Notes: generated by a model from the sequence alone, not told the origin. A DNA stretch of 64,000 nucleotides from Pieris napi (GCF_905475465.1 NC_062243.1:640001-704000); one strand, 5' to 3'. Shown: positions 33,604-47,287, counted from the stretch's first letter. Numbers and translations are program-made.

Positions 33604-34016
33604 TTTTGGGGGTAGTGTGCTCCAAGAACTGGGTTTCTTTGTACCTATGGGATATGGGGAGAATCAAAGGCGATGCGCCTTCTGAGTGCTGTCTTCGATA
33701 CTATCGACATATTTATATTATGTTCGCAGAGTGAATTTTATTTTTTCTGGACATTATCGTATTGGCATAGTATATACGGATAATGTATGTATTTCTGTAA
33801 TGAATAATAAATAAACTCAACGTAAACTAAGCCTAACTTTGACTTGGAGCGTCTCTGAATACACACAGTGATGGAGTCGACAAACGAGAAAGTTTTCCTG
33901 ATCCCTTATATCTATAGAATCTAGATTGATTGCAAACTGCCTCATAACAGGACAGATATTAATCGCGGTCGGTGGTCTCTATTTTTTATTCTTCTAGTAA
34001 TTTACTTGCCTAGTAA

Positions 34017-34275
34017 TTTACTGACGACTCATTGGTCTAGTGGTTAGTACCTCTGACTGCGAATCCATGGGTCCCGGGTTCGATCCCCGGCTAAGACGAA
34101 CATCGATGTGATGAGCATTTGGTGTTGTGCTTAGGCCTTGGGTGTTTAAATAATTATGTATTTATATGTCTATCTATCTATAATATGTATGTATATCCGT
34201 TGCTAGTACCGATAACACAAGCTTCACCAGCTTAGCATGATGGGACTAGGTCAAATGGTGTGAATTGTAAAAAAA
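34017..34275 (+). repeat. tRNA-derived SINE, family B
   Basis: The head contains a pol III A box (TGGTCTAGTGG) and B box (GGTTCGATCCC) in a tRNA-like context, followed by a ~170-bp body ending GGTGTGAATTGT and a poly(A) run. It is a different body from family A. Only one copy was seen here. Confidence 0.75.
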
Positions 34276-34895
34276 AAACACTTGCAGAAATTTGGTAAAA
34301 TAAATAGCGTAGAATTGAATAAAACGGTATTCTTGCGAAACTGGTTTATTTTTGCATACTTCGAACACATTGACTCCTTTGGCAGCTTGTCAATGCCGGT
34401 GTGCGGAGTCAGTGTACTTATCGTGACATAACTTTAGTAATTAATGGCTTGATCTAGTTTCAATAGTGTTGCCCAAATGCAAGACCAAGACGAGACTTAG
34501 GCCAGTCTTGGTATTGTCTTGCGTCAATACACCTGGTCTCGGTCTTGGTATTGGTATTGCGCTCTCAGTCTTGGTCTTGGTCTTGATCTTGCTGCAAGAG
34601 TCTTGCAAGTCTCGCAAGACTTGCAAATACCTATTAGCCTATTGCTATTTGTGGGGGCTTGCGGGCTATCCTGGAGCATTCACCAATGTACAATGTTCAT
34701 CAACCAATAATAGCAGGCAGGCTACAGGCATTGTGTTGAGATTAGCAGATTTCATTACAGTGTGCGTAGGTACATTTTTTAGGCAACTTGTCGTACTCGT
34801 GACTGGCGCGCTTTGCTACGTAGGTACTGTCGTTAAAGTATGTGTAAGTAAGAAACGATGTAGGTACCTACTACAACAAAATTGTATTCCTTAGA

Positions 34896-34931
34896 AAAAT
34901 AATCGTCGTACCTACACGACGATTATTTTTA
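34896..34931. other. Short perfect hairpin
   Basis: A 15-bp stem (AAAAATAATCGTCGT / ACGACGATTATTTTT) with loop ACCTAC lies inside the hAT-like element. Function unknown. Confidence 0.6.
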
Positions 34932-35121
34932 TTTATTTAGTAAATCATCGCTGAAGACAATAGTCGCTACTAGAGTAGGTACGATAGAAGTTGATAAACC
35001 GACACTGCAATTCTCAATATGACGTCGCTCATATTTGGAGCTTTTCCACGTTTCAAGTTTGTTAAAATCACCCACTTCCAATTTTGCAGTGCAATGTCCT
35101 TTAAAAAGGTATAATAGGTAA

Positions 35122-35547
35122 TCTATATATATAAAAATGAAACCCGTTTTCCGTTGTCACGACATAACATGAAAACGGTTTGACCGATTTGTCTGATTTT
35201 TTTTAATAATATACCTTGAAGTACGAAGATGGTTCTTACGGAGAAAAATTAAAATAAAATTGAGTGAATCAGTCTAAAAACAACACTTTTCTATATTCCC
35301 ATACAAAATATTCGTAATAATACTTAAAAGTGAATTTGAACTTTAATACCATAGCATAAAGTTCAAGTGTTAGTGGAGGGGTTCCGGGAAGGTAAATTTT
35401 TAATTTTTTGACATAATGTATTTGTTGTCTTATCAATTTTCTTTTTTTATCTTACTAGCTAGACCGGTGTCCCGAATAGCAGAATAAGTATTTTAAACAA
35501 ATAAAGAATCGACTGTTAGGCGGTACGATGTTCGCCAGGCCAGCTAG
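35122..35547 (+). mobile_element. Non-autonomous Helitron-like element, family 4, nested
   Basis: Starts TCTATATATATAAAAATGAA after A and ends GTTCGCCAGGCCAGCTAG before T. It is 426 bp with no ORF, and is inserted in the hAT-like element. Confidence 0.65.
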
Positions 35548-35895
35548 TAATAATATAAACTAGGTATATTTTTATTACTTACTACAATTTTTATAAAATC
35601 TACCTATCCTTACGACTACATTCTTCCTTGCGAGGACAACATAATCTATTTGCGTCCGTTCTGAGCACCCGGAAACTTATTTTTTTCTGTAGAACATGGG
35701 CAGTGGCGGCGACCTTTGACATGAAAGCGACGGCGGCAACACAAAGTCTAGAAGCGGACTAAATTTTTACCTATTTTGGTGGGGTTGTCAATGTTGGCAT
35801 TAGCACAGAAAAATAAAATTAAGTAAACACAACGTTTATCCACTTTTTAATAACTAGGTATCCACGATAGAATATTTTTTCTACTAATTTCCTAA

Positions 35896-36620
35896 GGGTC
35901 GATTCGACCTAACTTCAATTTATACACGAGTAACTATACCAAGAATAATCTATTCCATGATTTTAATCTCGAGTAAATCCATAGTCGTTTGTCCACGTAA
36001 TCAATAGTATAATTGCGCTAGGAATAACAATACGCGAATAGCAAGAAAATGGTGAACGAAAATAAAACTCGGCAAATAAATGTTGTTCTACAACGGGACA
36101 GTGTAAGAGCATACATCATGTCAACTCGATTTTGCCGTATTATAGTGTGAAAAAGTAGCTTTTAACAGGTGTCAAACGACGACAAAAAGTTTTTATTTCT
36201 TGTTAGTTTGAGGCTTTCGTCTAAAAAGGAACTTCTGTTGAGCCTAGTTGAATTTCATTCTAATATTATAGAAAATAAAAAAATCTAAAAATAATTAATA
36301 AATAAATAAATACTAAATTGTTTAAACGTTTCATTATACAATGCCAGACTATTAATTTAGTGCGTTGCGTTGACTTGAAATTAAAACACAGAATACATAT
36401 TTGTGAAATGACAGAAATCAGCTGATTGGACTGACTGACGCCATTAAATTATTCTAGGAATAGCTGTTATTCCGTGCGAAACGGCGGTATAGTTGCAATT
36501 CCCGAATAAGCCCACTATTCTTAGAATTTGTAGTTGGTAAAACGTAAAATTTATTTACTCTCGATTAACTGACGATTTATTCTAAGATTAAGATTTACTC
36601 TTGTTTGGTCGAATCGACCC
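35896..36620. mobile_element. Harbinger-like MITE with TAA duplication, nested
   Basis: Terminal repeats GGGTCGATTCGACC / GGTCGAATCGACCC are flanked by TAA (35893-35895, 36621-36623). A TWA duplication and GGG start fit PIF/Harbinger. It is 725 bp with no transposase, inside the hAT-like element. Confidence 0.75.
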
Positions 36621-38065
36621 TAAGTACTCAGTCTAAATATCTTTTTCATAATTTTTGTTTTTCAATAATATGTTGTGTGTAATTGAATGGTAAACTCTAA
36701 ATCTTACTAGAGAGCTTTTTTAAAATGAACTTATTGAAAGCACTGACATGGCATATACACTTTTCAATCTTGCTGCTCACATTTTAGTACCTAGGTATCA
36801 CTCACTATCTATCATTTACCGATATTAACAATGATTATTTCGAAATCAAAATATTCGCAATTCAATAGATGCAATACCTACTTAGTTATTAATTATCATC
36901 TCGCCCGACAGCTTTTAACGCTGTAGTGTTCGAATTCAAGCCAGTGTGAGAATGTATTTAAATAAAAAAAACTCAAAGCATTCAATTTATACCTACCTAC
37001 TGCTAGGACATCTTCAAGGTCATTTAATTTTATACTCCTATACCAACCCTACCAAAATAGGTAAAAATTTGTGTGCCTCTGTCCGTAATCTTTGTCGGCG
37101 AATGCGGCGCTCAGTGTCAAATGCTGTGTTACACTTGTTGCAAACCGCGGCGTCTTTGTCGGTAAATTATCAAATAAGTAGGTATTTAATACACCGACCG
37201 ACCAACAGTTTATTCGCAGAACGTCACATTTCCCCAATCAACTTTGAACCTTAATTCTTTAGCGATAAACTTGAAAATCTGTTGAAGAAATTTGATAGAT
37301 TGTAGTAGCTTGATGTGCTGGCGTCTGTACCATAGTATTGGCTGCCGTAGAAACAGTTACTAGACCTACTCGACTCGCTGTTAGTTTTAAATTTTGCTAA
37401 ATAGAAGAATAATATAAACTTTGAAACATAAGTTTCACACCTACATGATGTTTATATAATTTTAAGCACATACCAACCTACGAGTACTAACGTTAGATCT
37501 GCACATTAGACATAAACAAGCATAACATATTATTATAGGTAGATACCTACAAGGTATGAACTTTGCTAGAAAGTTATTAGGGAACAGATTTGTGAGTATT
37601 AACACGCTACCTACTTAATAAATTGTTGAAATATAATAAGTACTTACCTACCTAATCAATACAATACGTTTCAGGGTGCTTTCAGACGAGCGGCACGTTG
37701 CCAATTACAAATACAACTGCAGCCCTTAGTTTAGTGTTATGATTTGTGATACCTACGGTTTTGATACTGGGGAACGTTTCTCAAAATCGGGATTGAAACC
37801 AAATACCTACTTAATAACGCCCAAATCTCAGTTTGTCTTAACTGCAAGACGCAAGAGTCTTGCAGGCTTAAGTATTGTCTTGCTCAAGTCTTGCAGGGTT
37901 CAGTCTTGGTATTGGTCTTGCTATAATAAGGCGGTCTTGGTATTGGTCTTGGTCTTGCAAAAACGCAAGAACAAGACCAAGACTGCAAGACCAAGACCGA
38001 TTTTGGGCAACACTAAGTTTCAATAACATCACGATTTTTATTCATGAGACAATGGCGTACACGGC

Positions 38066-38118
38066 TCCTGTTTTACATATGTTATTATATAATATTTAAT
38101 AACATATGTAAAACAGGA
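38066..38118. other. Perfect 22-bp stem hairpin
   Basis: TCCTGTTTTACATATGTTAT and its exact complement (22 bp in all) flank a 9-nt AT-rich loop. It lies 50 bp beyond the hAT-like element. It could be a transposon relic or a small-RNA hairpin; nothing decides which. Confidence 0.6.
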
Positions 38119-39064
38119 ACGTATTTGTATATATTTGTACAGCATCATGAAAAATATACTGAATTATTTGCTATATAAAATCATATTAAACTTATGATTA
38201 ACATTCTTTATGCCCTTAACGAGGTTTAAGTTGATTAATTATTACCTTTTTTTAATTATTTTATATCGTTTTTTTTTTTTGGTTGCTCGTTTAAGTTTTT
38301 TTAACTGTTGCTATTTTCTAATTGATGTGTATGTGTGCAAAATTTGTGATGACTGATGACAATATATTCTCTTGTATAATTTTATGCATACACGTTTAAG
38401 AACTTATAAATATTACATACACTAAACAAAATATAATATCTTTTATACACTTCGTCGAAGCAAAATATTTTATCAATCTTTGAATTATATTTGAATTGAT
38501 ACATGATGCCGTTTGCCTTGTGACACTCCTAATAGAGACATCACGAAAAAGTTACGCAAAAGGCTGTCAAGTACTTAGGTAGAGTATACTAAAATGTTAT
38601 GAAAGATTACTATTTTCGTCACATTAACATCACTTACATAGGTTTTGCTATTTAGTCAATCGTTCTGTGTGAGAGTCTCTCACTTAGTTAAAGATAAAAA
38701 TTGCCAATTTAGGAACATGATGTTGCTGGCATTTGTGTGGATTTAACTGTCACTAAAAAGGTTTTGTAACAAGTTTTATTTAATTTTAAAATCGTTGATC
38801 AACAAAATTCATTATCCGTTATATTGGGCAACCAATGTTTAAACTCCAGTAGTCGCAGTATCACTAAAAATACACCATTTTATTTGCTTGCCTTAGATTT
38901 TTTGTTTATCTTAACGCATACTTCCTTTAATCAAATCTTGATTACTACTATAAATCGTAATGTTTCTTCAGGCTTATATAAATCACGTTTAAATGACCTA
39001 GTTATTCTAGTATCTAAAAAAAATGCGCCAAATCGCTCAAAGTGTTTTTACGTTAAACCAATTC

Positions 39065-39155
39065 TACTTAGGGTCCTTCAAGAAAAGAGCGTACCAATTC
39101 TTAAAAGGCCGGCAATGCACTTGCGAGCCTTCTGGCAATGTGTCTACAAAAAGTA
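39065..39155 (+). pseudogene. LINE C-terminal fragment
   Basis: One frame reads VPILKRPAMHLRAFWQCV. The underlying CTTAAAAGGCCGGCAATGCA phrase recurs at 27800 and, diverged, at 56200, so it is a dispersed retroelement 3' end. Confidence 0.45.
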
Positions 39156-40207
39156 GCGTTTATCGATACTTACCGTGACACAATTATGCTCTCACAAGGT
39201 CAGACTAACCTTGCACCTCTGATGTTCTGATTTACTATAATAGGGTTAAGTAAAAGCTATCCATCATCCGGAAGAGTTATAGTGACGTATTCAGTTCATC
39301 GTCAACCGAAATTATGTAAGGAGCAGACGTAAGATCGTTGTGCTGATGAAATTTAAAGGAATGTCAACCTAAACTCTAAGGGTTAGGATTTAAAATTGAT
39401 TAGCATTGTTCGAATGTTACGGCGCTTTACGATTGACTCCGTTATGGACGGCAGCCAGGCCAGGGAGGTGACTATTCCTGTCTGGGAAGCTAGATACAGT
39501 AGCGATGATCTTTTGAAAGTCTTTCTGGCGTTTGTCGTTCAAATTTTAGCTAACGTTAATTCGGTATTCAAATTATATATTGATATTATGAAGGCCATGT
39601 TTGTATTTAGTGTTGCCTATATTCGTTTTAATTGTTTAATCTGTTATGGGTTTGAAGTTTGGGGGTCGATCTATTGATTATTAAGACGAAGATTTGATGC
39701 TAATAATAATGCTATTAAATTAATTATTTTTCCTGTAACACAAAGTAATGTTTGATATAATTATTATGCCAATGTTTAAACAGTGTGTTTAATTTATAAG
39801 TTTTTGTTTGTGTATGTTAAAGAGATACCTACATACTTTCGATTTCATATTACATACATAGTATACGGAAAATAAATATTTTTTCTTCATGTCTAAGTTT
39901 ATTCTAAGGAAATTCGATAACATATACTGCAGAAATATGGCATTCGGTTACAGCCTATAAAAAATTAACATTATTTTGTGTAATTAAAATAATTAAGCAT
40001 TTGGGTCACTGGATTCCAATAAACGATCGATATTCATTTGATCGAATGAAAATGAAAACAAGGTCGTAAAGCCGGCTGAATATTTGGGCTATCACTCACA
40101 AGTAGACTAATCACACCAACTTGGATTTATGCCAACGTTTATTTGCTTATTTAGGCTATTACCTATAATCTAAATAATATATTGATTGATATAGTCCTAT
40201 ATAGAGC

Positions 40208-40476
40208 AGTGTTGGCCTAGTGGCTTCAGTGTGCGAATCTCATCCCTGAGGTCGTAGGTTCGATCCCCGGCTGTGCACCAATGAACTTTCTTTTAATGTG
40301 CGCATTTAACATTCGCTCGAACGATGAAGGAAAATATCGAATATCGAGGAATAGACCAAAAAGTCGTGTGTCAGGCACAGGAGGCTGATCACCTACTTGC
40401 AGTTTAAATTGACAAATGATCATGAAACAGATACAGAAATCTGAGGCTCAGACCTAAAAAGGTTGTAGCGCCAGTA
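40208..40476 (+). repeat. SINE family A (well-preserved copy)
   Basis: The tRNA-like head has an A box (TGGCCTAGTGG) and B box (GGTTCGATCCC), followed by the body with ACATTCGCTCGAACG, AGGCTGATCACCTACTTGC and the end GGTTGTAGCGCCAGT. Useful as the local reference for the family. Confidence 0.8.
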
Positions 40477-42175
40477 TTTTTTTTGTTTTATAGTCGTATA
40501 TTGGCGTCTATTTAAATCAACTGTAATTTATACAGCCATTATTATTCACATTATATTTGCGAAAGGATTAGGTGTTTAATATACATATATATATATGTTT
40601 AATTCTCATGACTGAATGAGAAAAAACATGGTGCATAGTTCTGATTGTTATTTGATAATTTTTATCTATCAACAGAATCGATTTTCGGGTCTTAGATCAT
40701 CTGGAGCTCACTGGTTTCTTAACTGTATATCCGGGTTTTGAACTCACGACCTTAGGGTTTAAGAGTCGTGCTCTATAACTAGGCTAATAATTGTAATGAT
40801 AGATATAATATATCTAAATACATACATTAACTTATTTAAAGGCCAAATTTTAACTAAAAACATTTTAACCATAATAGTGATTTGTGAATTTTAGATATTA
40901 AAAACTGGTAACGTAAGCGACCTAAAAAGAAAATGAGGTCAAGAATTAAAGCTACGCGTTTGGATTATTTCGGGATCTCGACGTTTTATGCTAGTGCCAC
41001 TATGACTTCAATATATTATATGTAATATGTATTGCATTTACATATGACAATTTATCATCGAGCGTTTCTAGGAAATATACGAATACATATATATATTATA
41101 CATAATGTTTATATCATTAGTTTTATTTATATGTTTAGCGCGGACCATTTTTTCTTAAACAAAAGCGAATTTAGTGTTCGCCTTAGGGTTTTAAATCAAA
41201 ATTAGTAAACTAAAATTGTACATGTTTTCATGATGTACTTTTGTCCACGCCCCAAGTGGTTATGCCTCTCTGAATCATCTCTTAATATCAGAAGTAAAGA
41301 GCATTCATCACTTGTATAAGCAGCATTTATCAGTATGAGCTGATGATGCGACATGTTATCTGCTATTCGTGGTTAGAGTCTCCCGAGATTGAAAAACTAT
41401 GGTAGGAGGTCATGGTAACGTTTTGACTGAATTTTATATTGTAGCAAAACCGCAATCAAAAATTTATGCCAAAATGTTTTAATTTAAAGAAAGGCAAGTG
41501 GCGGCCTTATCGCTTTCGAGCGTTCTCTTCCAGGCAACCACTGTGAGAAAAGAATGTATTAAATTTCATAAGTTAGGCAAGAAGTGCAAAAATATATATA
41601 TTACATATAGTTATTAAGAACAAAAAAAAAGAAATTAGACTAGTAAAGGATACATGAAAAAAAAATGTAAAAAGTGGCCATGAATCATAATAATTTGATT
41701 TAAGAATTTAATTTAAGATCAGTCTCACGTCAGTTAGTAGGTATTACGAATGTTAGGGATACGATGTGGACAGGTAATGTTTGTACAGAAGAAATTTAAA
41801 GGAAGATAGGTTTTCTGTTAATTTTATAAAAATAATTTAATTTTATAATAGTTTTATAATATATTTTGTTGAAATATTTTGGCCTAATATAAGCTGTAAA
41901 TAAATAAGTAAATACTCTCAATCAAGTCAACTTCTGAGTTCAGCATTACCATTACAGAAACAGTTTTGTTATCGACACAACTTTGTTAAAGCTGACAAAT
42001 TAAGTTTCTTTTACTCACCATAAACCTTACAAGACTCGTTGTTATTTTCACTAGTTATCTATTTATCAGGTGGAATGCGGCAAGTGAAGGTCTACCGGCA
42101 AATATCACGAAGGCAAACGCGTGAGTGATGAAATAGGCCCAGCCTATATCGCAGATTCTTCAAAAATTCTAATTC
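40477..42175. other. No gene; one LINE-like 3' fragment
   Basis: Around 41500-41640 the phrase AAGTGGCGGCCTTATCGCTT resembles a dispersed LINE 3' end. The rest is AT-rich with nothing recognised. Confidence 0.35.
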
Positions 42176-42179
42176 TTTA

Positions 42180-42440
42180 TTCAATTATTGAAGTTATTTT
42201 GGCGCGTTAGGGAAAAATGATGAGAGAAAATTTTTCCTATGCGCGGCACACCGTCACGAAAAACCAACACCAAAAAAATGTCCATTTCAGATAATGCGTT
42301 ATAATAAAACTTTCAATTTATTAAATACCTTTTTTCTATTGTTAGTGTCGTTTTTTCTACTAAGTAGAATAAAATGTTTGAAAAGATTTTTATCTTGTTA
42401 TGCCAAAGAAGTATAACTTGTATTAACGCGTGTACATAAG
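42180..42440. repeat. Second copy of the 7029-7812 repeat family (partial)
   Basis: GGCGCGTTAGGGAAAAATGATGAGAG and TGCCAAAGAAGTATAACT occur in the same order as in the first copy. The left part with the minisatellite is missing. Confidence 0.45.
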
Positions 42441-43098
42441 TACGAACACATGTTTTTTTTTGACTTAGTTTTATCCACCTGCTAGGATACACAGTTTTAA
42501 GATTATTCTTTAATCTATAAATTTGTTTCATGCGATATTTATTTTCGACTTCCCGGCGAGAGAAATATTGTGAAACGAACGTAATTATTTTTGATTTATT
42601 AAATTTAAATTCAGAAATTTGATATAAATAGTGGTTATCTGTTCGGGTGATATGTACCTACCTGATATTAAATAAACAGACAGAAATGTGTTTCCATGCC
42701 CGGTTTCGACGGAACATCAATCATAGCTCGCTCTAGAAATGTGAATGCGTTTCGCTAAGGCAGTAGTTTCTACGAAAATGTTTTTCCGAACTTGTCAGAC
42801 GAGACGTCTGTCCCTTTTCTTTGTTCATTTAATTTAGTTCCGGCAATCGTCTGTCCTCTTCACACGCTTTCCTCCACCTGTGAAGTGACACACATCTCGT
42901 CTTCCGTTGCTTTCTATTTTCGCGCATCGCGTTCGAGACACTCCAAAAATAGCAAATAGTAAAAAATCTTTACAAAGACGTACAAGCAAAGATTAACACT
43001 ATTGGTTCGGTCGGTAATGCTTTATTCACGTTATTGAACTGCATTTTATAAAACTATGTCCCACGATTGTTAGGTACTTCTAGTTACTTAAATAAATT

Positions 43099-43391
43099 AA
43101 AGGCGCTACAATCTGTTTAGGTCTGGGCCCAAGATTCTTGTATCTATTTAATGATCATTTGTTAATCTAATGGACGAGTAGGTGATCAGCCTCCTGTGCC
43201 TGACACACGCCGTCGAATTTTTGGGTCTAAGGCAAGCTGGTCCTCACGATGTGTTCCTTCACCGTTCCAGCGATTGTTAACTGCGCACATAGAATTATTT
43301 CTATATTCATAGAGTCTTGGTGTACAGCCGAGGTTCGAACCTACGACCTCAGGAATGAGAGTCGCACGCTGAAGCCACTAGGCCGACACTG
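43099..43391 (-). repeat. SINE family A
   Basis: Near full length, with a short insertion (AATTATTTCTATATTCATAG) between body and head. Confidence 0.75.
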
Positions 43392-44970
43392 ATCTAGGCT
43401 TTGTTTGTGATATTTTAGTGTAGATATAACTATATGATTTAAAAAACACGGCTATTATTACGTGTGTGTTTCTTTAGGTATAAAATATTTAAGTATTTTA
43501 TTTTTAAGTTTATATATGTAACCGTAACCTAGAATAAGACTGCTTTTTATTCTGTGTCGATTATGTAAATGTCAAGTTTACGCGCGTTCATTGTTCTTAA
43601 AACTTGACGTTTTCACTTTAAATTTCACATTCGTTTACTAAATCCATTGTTTTGATATGGTTTCACTTTTTGTTATACTAATTTCCCACTAATTAAGATA
43701 TTTTGTTAAGTGTCAACAAATTTTGTTTTTTTTTCATCATGCTTTGTTTTCGTTATGAATCTCTTGTTGGTAAAATTATTGATTGATTCTACAAATTCAC
43801 GTTCTCCAATATCTACGACAGTATAATTGTCGTGGAGCGACTCTTCATGTTTTTCTTCTTAGATTTAGTATTTTTTTGTGATAAGAAGAGACAGACCAGT
43901 ACTGTACTGTCGGTTTTATGAGTAGAATGTTCTTTTACTTAACGAAAATTAATGGTTACTTTTCTTGTTATTACTATAGTGGAATCGAATATTGGTTCTG
44001 CGGAATCTACTTTAAATTTGTTCGAGAAATGCTCAGTAAGGTGTGTGGGAAAAGAACGTGGAGATATTGTTAAAATAAACCAACATTTTACAAGCACAGC
44101 TGTTTAACATAAATTGTTTTAGTATATGAGCGAGCTCGGTGGAGACGTGCGGATATGTTAAAGTTCGTCTTATTATGATAATAGGAGTTTAGGCACCTCT
44201 CTTTCGAATTCTTCGCGATTATAACGGATTAAGCAGTAGGTACTTATCCGGAGCTAGATATATTTGGAAGTGGGCTGATCAATTTTAAATAAAGCATTGT
44301 TGAGTGCCTATCTCGTACCTAATCCGCTGTTTTGCTGCTATTTATTTTTCTGCTTATGAAATAAAATAAACAGAGTTTATTAATATAACCTAATATAATT
44401 AACGTATATAGAGTAATCCTATAGCTAACATAAATTAATATAACAAAAAACAATAACTAACCTTAAAAAATAATTACTAAAATATGTTATTAAAAGGAGT
44501 CCCTTTAGGCAAGGTTCCGAAGATACTGGCAGCGTTTCCCTTTTGGATAGCTAAATTGCAATACATTTTCGATAAAAGTGTTTATAACATATACCGTAGA
44601 TTATGTACGATGTGGTTAACTTGGCATAAATAATTAAAATAATAGTCAATTAACAAATCCAATTTGTATAACGTGATAATGAAATATCGTAATTCGTCTT
44701 CAACAATCTCAATTATTAGTACATTTTAATTGTAAATTTCGTAATTGCGATTACACTGTGCAACGTTGCATGCGAGTTTCGATTTGTAGTGTAATATAAT
44801 TTTGAAGTATGTTTCCTACTCAAATCAAAATGTCGGCTTAAATAGTTGCAACATTATTGTTATTTTCTCGTATTGCATGTACATGCTTTACAATGGTGTT
44901 TGTAAGTGTCCTTGAATGAGACGGCATGCAAATACGTACATTTTCATTGGATTGATTAAATAAATAAATT
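43392..44970. other. No gene recognised
   Basis: AT-rich. Around 44500-44570 a GGAGTCCCTTTAGGCAAGG phrase suggests an old LINE 3' end on the minus strand. Nothing else stands out. Confidence 0.3.
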
Positions 44971-44971
44971 A

Positions 44972-45233
44972 GTAGCGCTACAACCTTTTTGAGTCTGGGC
45001 CTCCAATTTATGTATCTGCTTCATGATCATTTGTCAATCTAATAGGCAAGTAGGTGCTTGACACACGCCGTCGATTTTTTGGGTCTAAGGCAAGCCGGTT
45101 TTCTTGCGATGTTTTCCTTCACCGTTCGAGCGAATGTTAAATGCGCGTAGAAAGAAAGTCCAGTGCACAGTCGGTGTAGTCTACTGCCTCACGGATGAGA
45201 GTCGCACGCTGAAGCCACTAAGCCAACGCTGTT
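44972..45233 (-). repeat. SINE family A
   Basis: Starts AGTAGCGCTACAACC and ends GAAGCCACTAAGCCAACGCT. The B-box region is partly deleted. Confidence 0.7.
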
Positions 45234-45924
45234 CTCTCAATTTGATTTATTCGACAAATACCTTTGATCGGTCTAGGCCTAATATTTTCTTTGATAATTT
45301 ATCTTCAAGTACATATTTCTATGTGAGATGAGAGAGATGTTTCATTAGTCTATACTTTTTGTGTTAAAATTTGTAAATATGTGCGATCAAATCAATACAT
45401 TTATTCATATTGATTAAAGATCGTAGAGAAGGCGAGAAACTTTTTTTAACAAGATGCAGGAAATGCTGGAAATCTGCATCTTAAAACAGGAGTAAGTAGG
45501 TGGGTAACAAAGGAGTGCTTAGATGTCTTTTACTTTAGAAGGTTCAGAGACAAATGGTTGCAAATATTTACATAACTATTAAGATTTGCTAAATACATCT
45601 TTCGCAGCAGTTACAAGTATCTTTTGTATGCGGCATGTGTATCTATACGTCTGGAACTTCTATTCCTTAGTGTTAGGTGCAAATTGACCCGTTAACTGTC
45701 TATTGTGCCACACGAAGAGTTGACAATAGGTCTCAAAATAAACTGAATTCTGTAGCTCCTGTTACAAATATAAAGATTTGTATTTATCGTGAACGTACAG
45801 ATTGACGCTGGAGGACATTGTTTTATGTTCTAATGTTATTTATGAGCAGAAAATATCGTGTTTGTTTTAGCTTAGCAATAGGCTATATTCAATTTTAAAT
45901 TAGGATTATTTATAATTTGTTATA

Positions 45925-46195
45925 ATAATAATAATAATAAAGCCTTTATTTCGTTCCATACCATTTACATTACATGCTAATACAACTAAACTAAAAATTT
46001 TGTGTTAATGTGGTTAGTAATACAGTATATGTAATATTATTTAGTAATTTAATATTGAAATAAATGTTAGAATTATTAGTAACATATTTTATTTTCCTAG
46101 GTATGGATCCCTTCTTGGGTATAGGCCTCCTCTAGCCGCTTCCAGTCCTCTCTGTCCTGACCCCTGATCATCCATTCTTTTTTCTTTTTTTTTTT
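45925..46195 (-). repeat. LINE 3' end with (ATT)n tail
   Basis: The ATAATAATAATAATAA run followed by AGCCTTTATTTCGTTCC is a minus-strand 3' tail with AATAAAGGCT. The right part (GGGTATAGGCCTCCTCTAGC) resembles the antisense of a LINE C-terminal region. Confidence 0.45.
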
Positions 46196-46898
46196 TTATA
46201 ATTTGTTATTTATATTTAATTTTAAAAATTATTCGCTTTAAAATTCAAGTTAAATATGTATCTATGCATGCATCATGCCAGTAAACACGTAAAGAAACGT
46301 TATGTTTTTTACGTGTATAATAACAAAAAATACAGACAATAAAAAAATTGTCTTAATTCGAGTACTATATGGATATGTTATTACATATTTAATATTAGTT
46401 CACGACCTCCGACGGAGTGAAGGCCAAATGAAGGGCAAATTCTTCCATTTGTCTCTTCCATCTCTGTAATCTTCACTATTTTTCCCGCTATCGCTTTTAT
46501 CTTCCCTTCAGTATGGGTATTTGTAACCCATCTGTCATTATAAACGCGGGAAATGTTGACCGGCAACAAGGAAAGGTTTGGCCGTCACCTGCCATTGAAC
46601 TAAGCATAATTTTTTCTTTATTCAAAACCTTTTATTACCATTGTTGATTGTTGTTTTTTTCTATAATTTTATTGATAAATTATTTTTCGTTTGTCAAGAG
46701 ACATAGAACATCTTTTAGAAGAGTGTTTGAGAATGTAAATAATTTTAATGTGGATTCGTTACTATAAGGTATTTAATTTTTAAACGACTTCACGAAACTC
46801 GGAGAAACTCAAGCATAGCATAGTCCGTGAACCGATCTCGGTTTTATGGATTCCAATTAACCTAGGATCTTCTATATGAATAAACTTAAAAAATTAAT

Positions 46899-47125
46899 AT
46901 CAGTGGCGCTACCACCTTTATAGGTGGCCTCAGATTTCTGTATCTGTTTTATGATAATTTTACTATATTGATCAGCCTCCTGTGCCTGACAAACGCCATC
47001 AACTTTTTAGGTCTAAGGTCCAATGCGCGCATAGAAAGAAAGTCCATTGGTGCACAGCCGGGTATAGAACCTACGACATTAGGTCGACACTCAGATGAGT
47101 GTCTCATGGTGAAGCCAACACTGCG
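46899..47125 (-). repeat. SINE family A
   Basis: A copy with a deletion of the ACATTCGCTCGAACG portion. The ends ATCAGTGGCGCTA and GAAGCCAACACTG are present. Confidence 0.65.
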
Positions 47126-47287
47126 CTATGAATATACTTACTTTGTACATTTATATTAGCAATACAGGACCAATTAATATAAAAAAGAAAAATTGTTAAC
47201 TGTTGATATTGACCTGTTCGCCTCAAGTGTGGTTTCGGCAAGGAAAGCTCTGACATCTGAGTTTATTAGCGAAATTTAGTTATATGT

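Larger units (their letters stand above)
34464..38015. mobile_element. hAT-like element, 3.55 kb, perfect 8-bp target duplication
   Basis: The ends TAGTGTTGCCCAAA and, inverted, TAGTGTTGCCCAAA are flanked by AGTTTCAA on both sides (34456-34463, 38016-38023). An 8-bp duplication and a YAGTG start are hAT hallmarks. Both subterminal regions are packed with GTCTTG / CAAGAC copies (34480-34620, 37850-38000). No transposase ORF is visible, so it is non-autonomous or decayed. It carries two nested elements (35122-35547, 35896-36620). Confidence 0.8.

Noticed and set aside
34022..34094. A tRNA gene
   Set aside because: A and B boxes are present, but the acceptor stem does not close and a SINE body with poly(A) follows.
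39396..39677. A 93-codon open frame as a host gene
   Set aside because: No recognisable domain and composition like the surrounding AT-rich sequence. Possibly a retroelement remnant, not supportable.
40208..40290. A tRNA gene
   Set aside because: The same head recurs about a dozen times with a common 200-bp body, so it is a SINE head.
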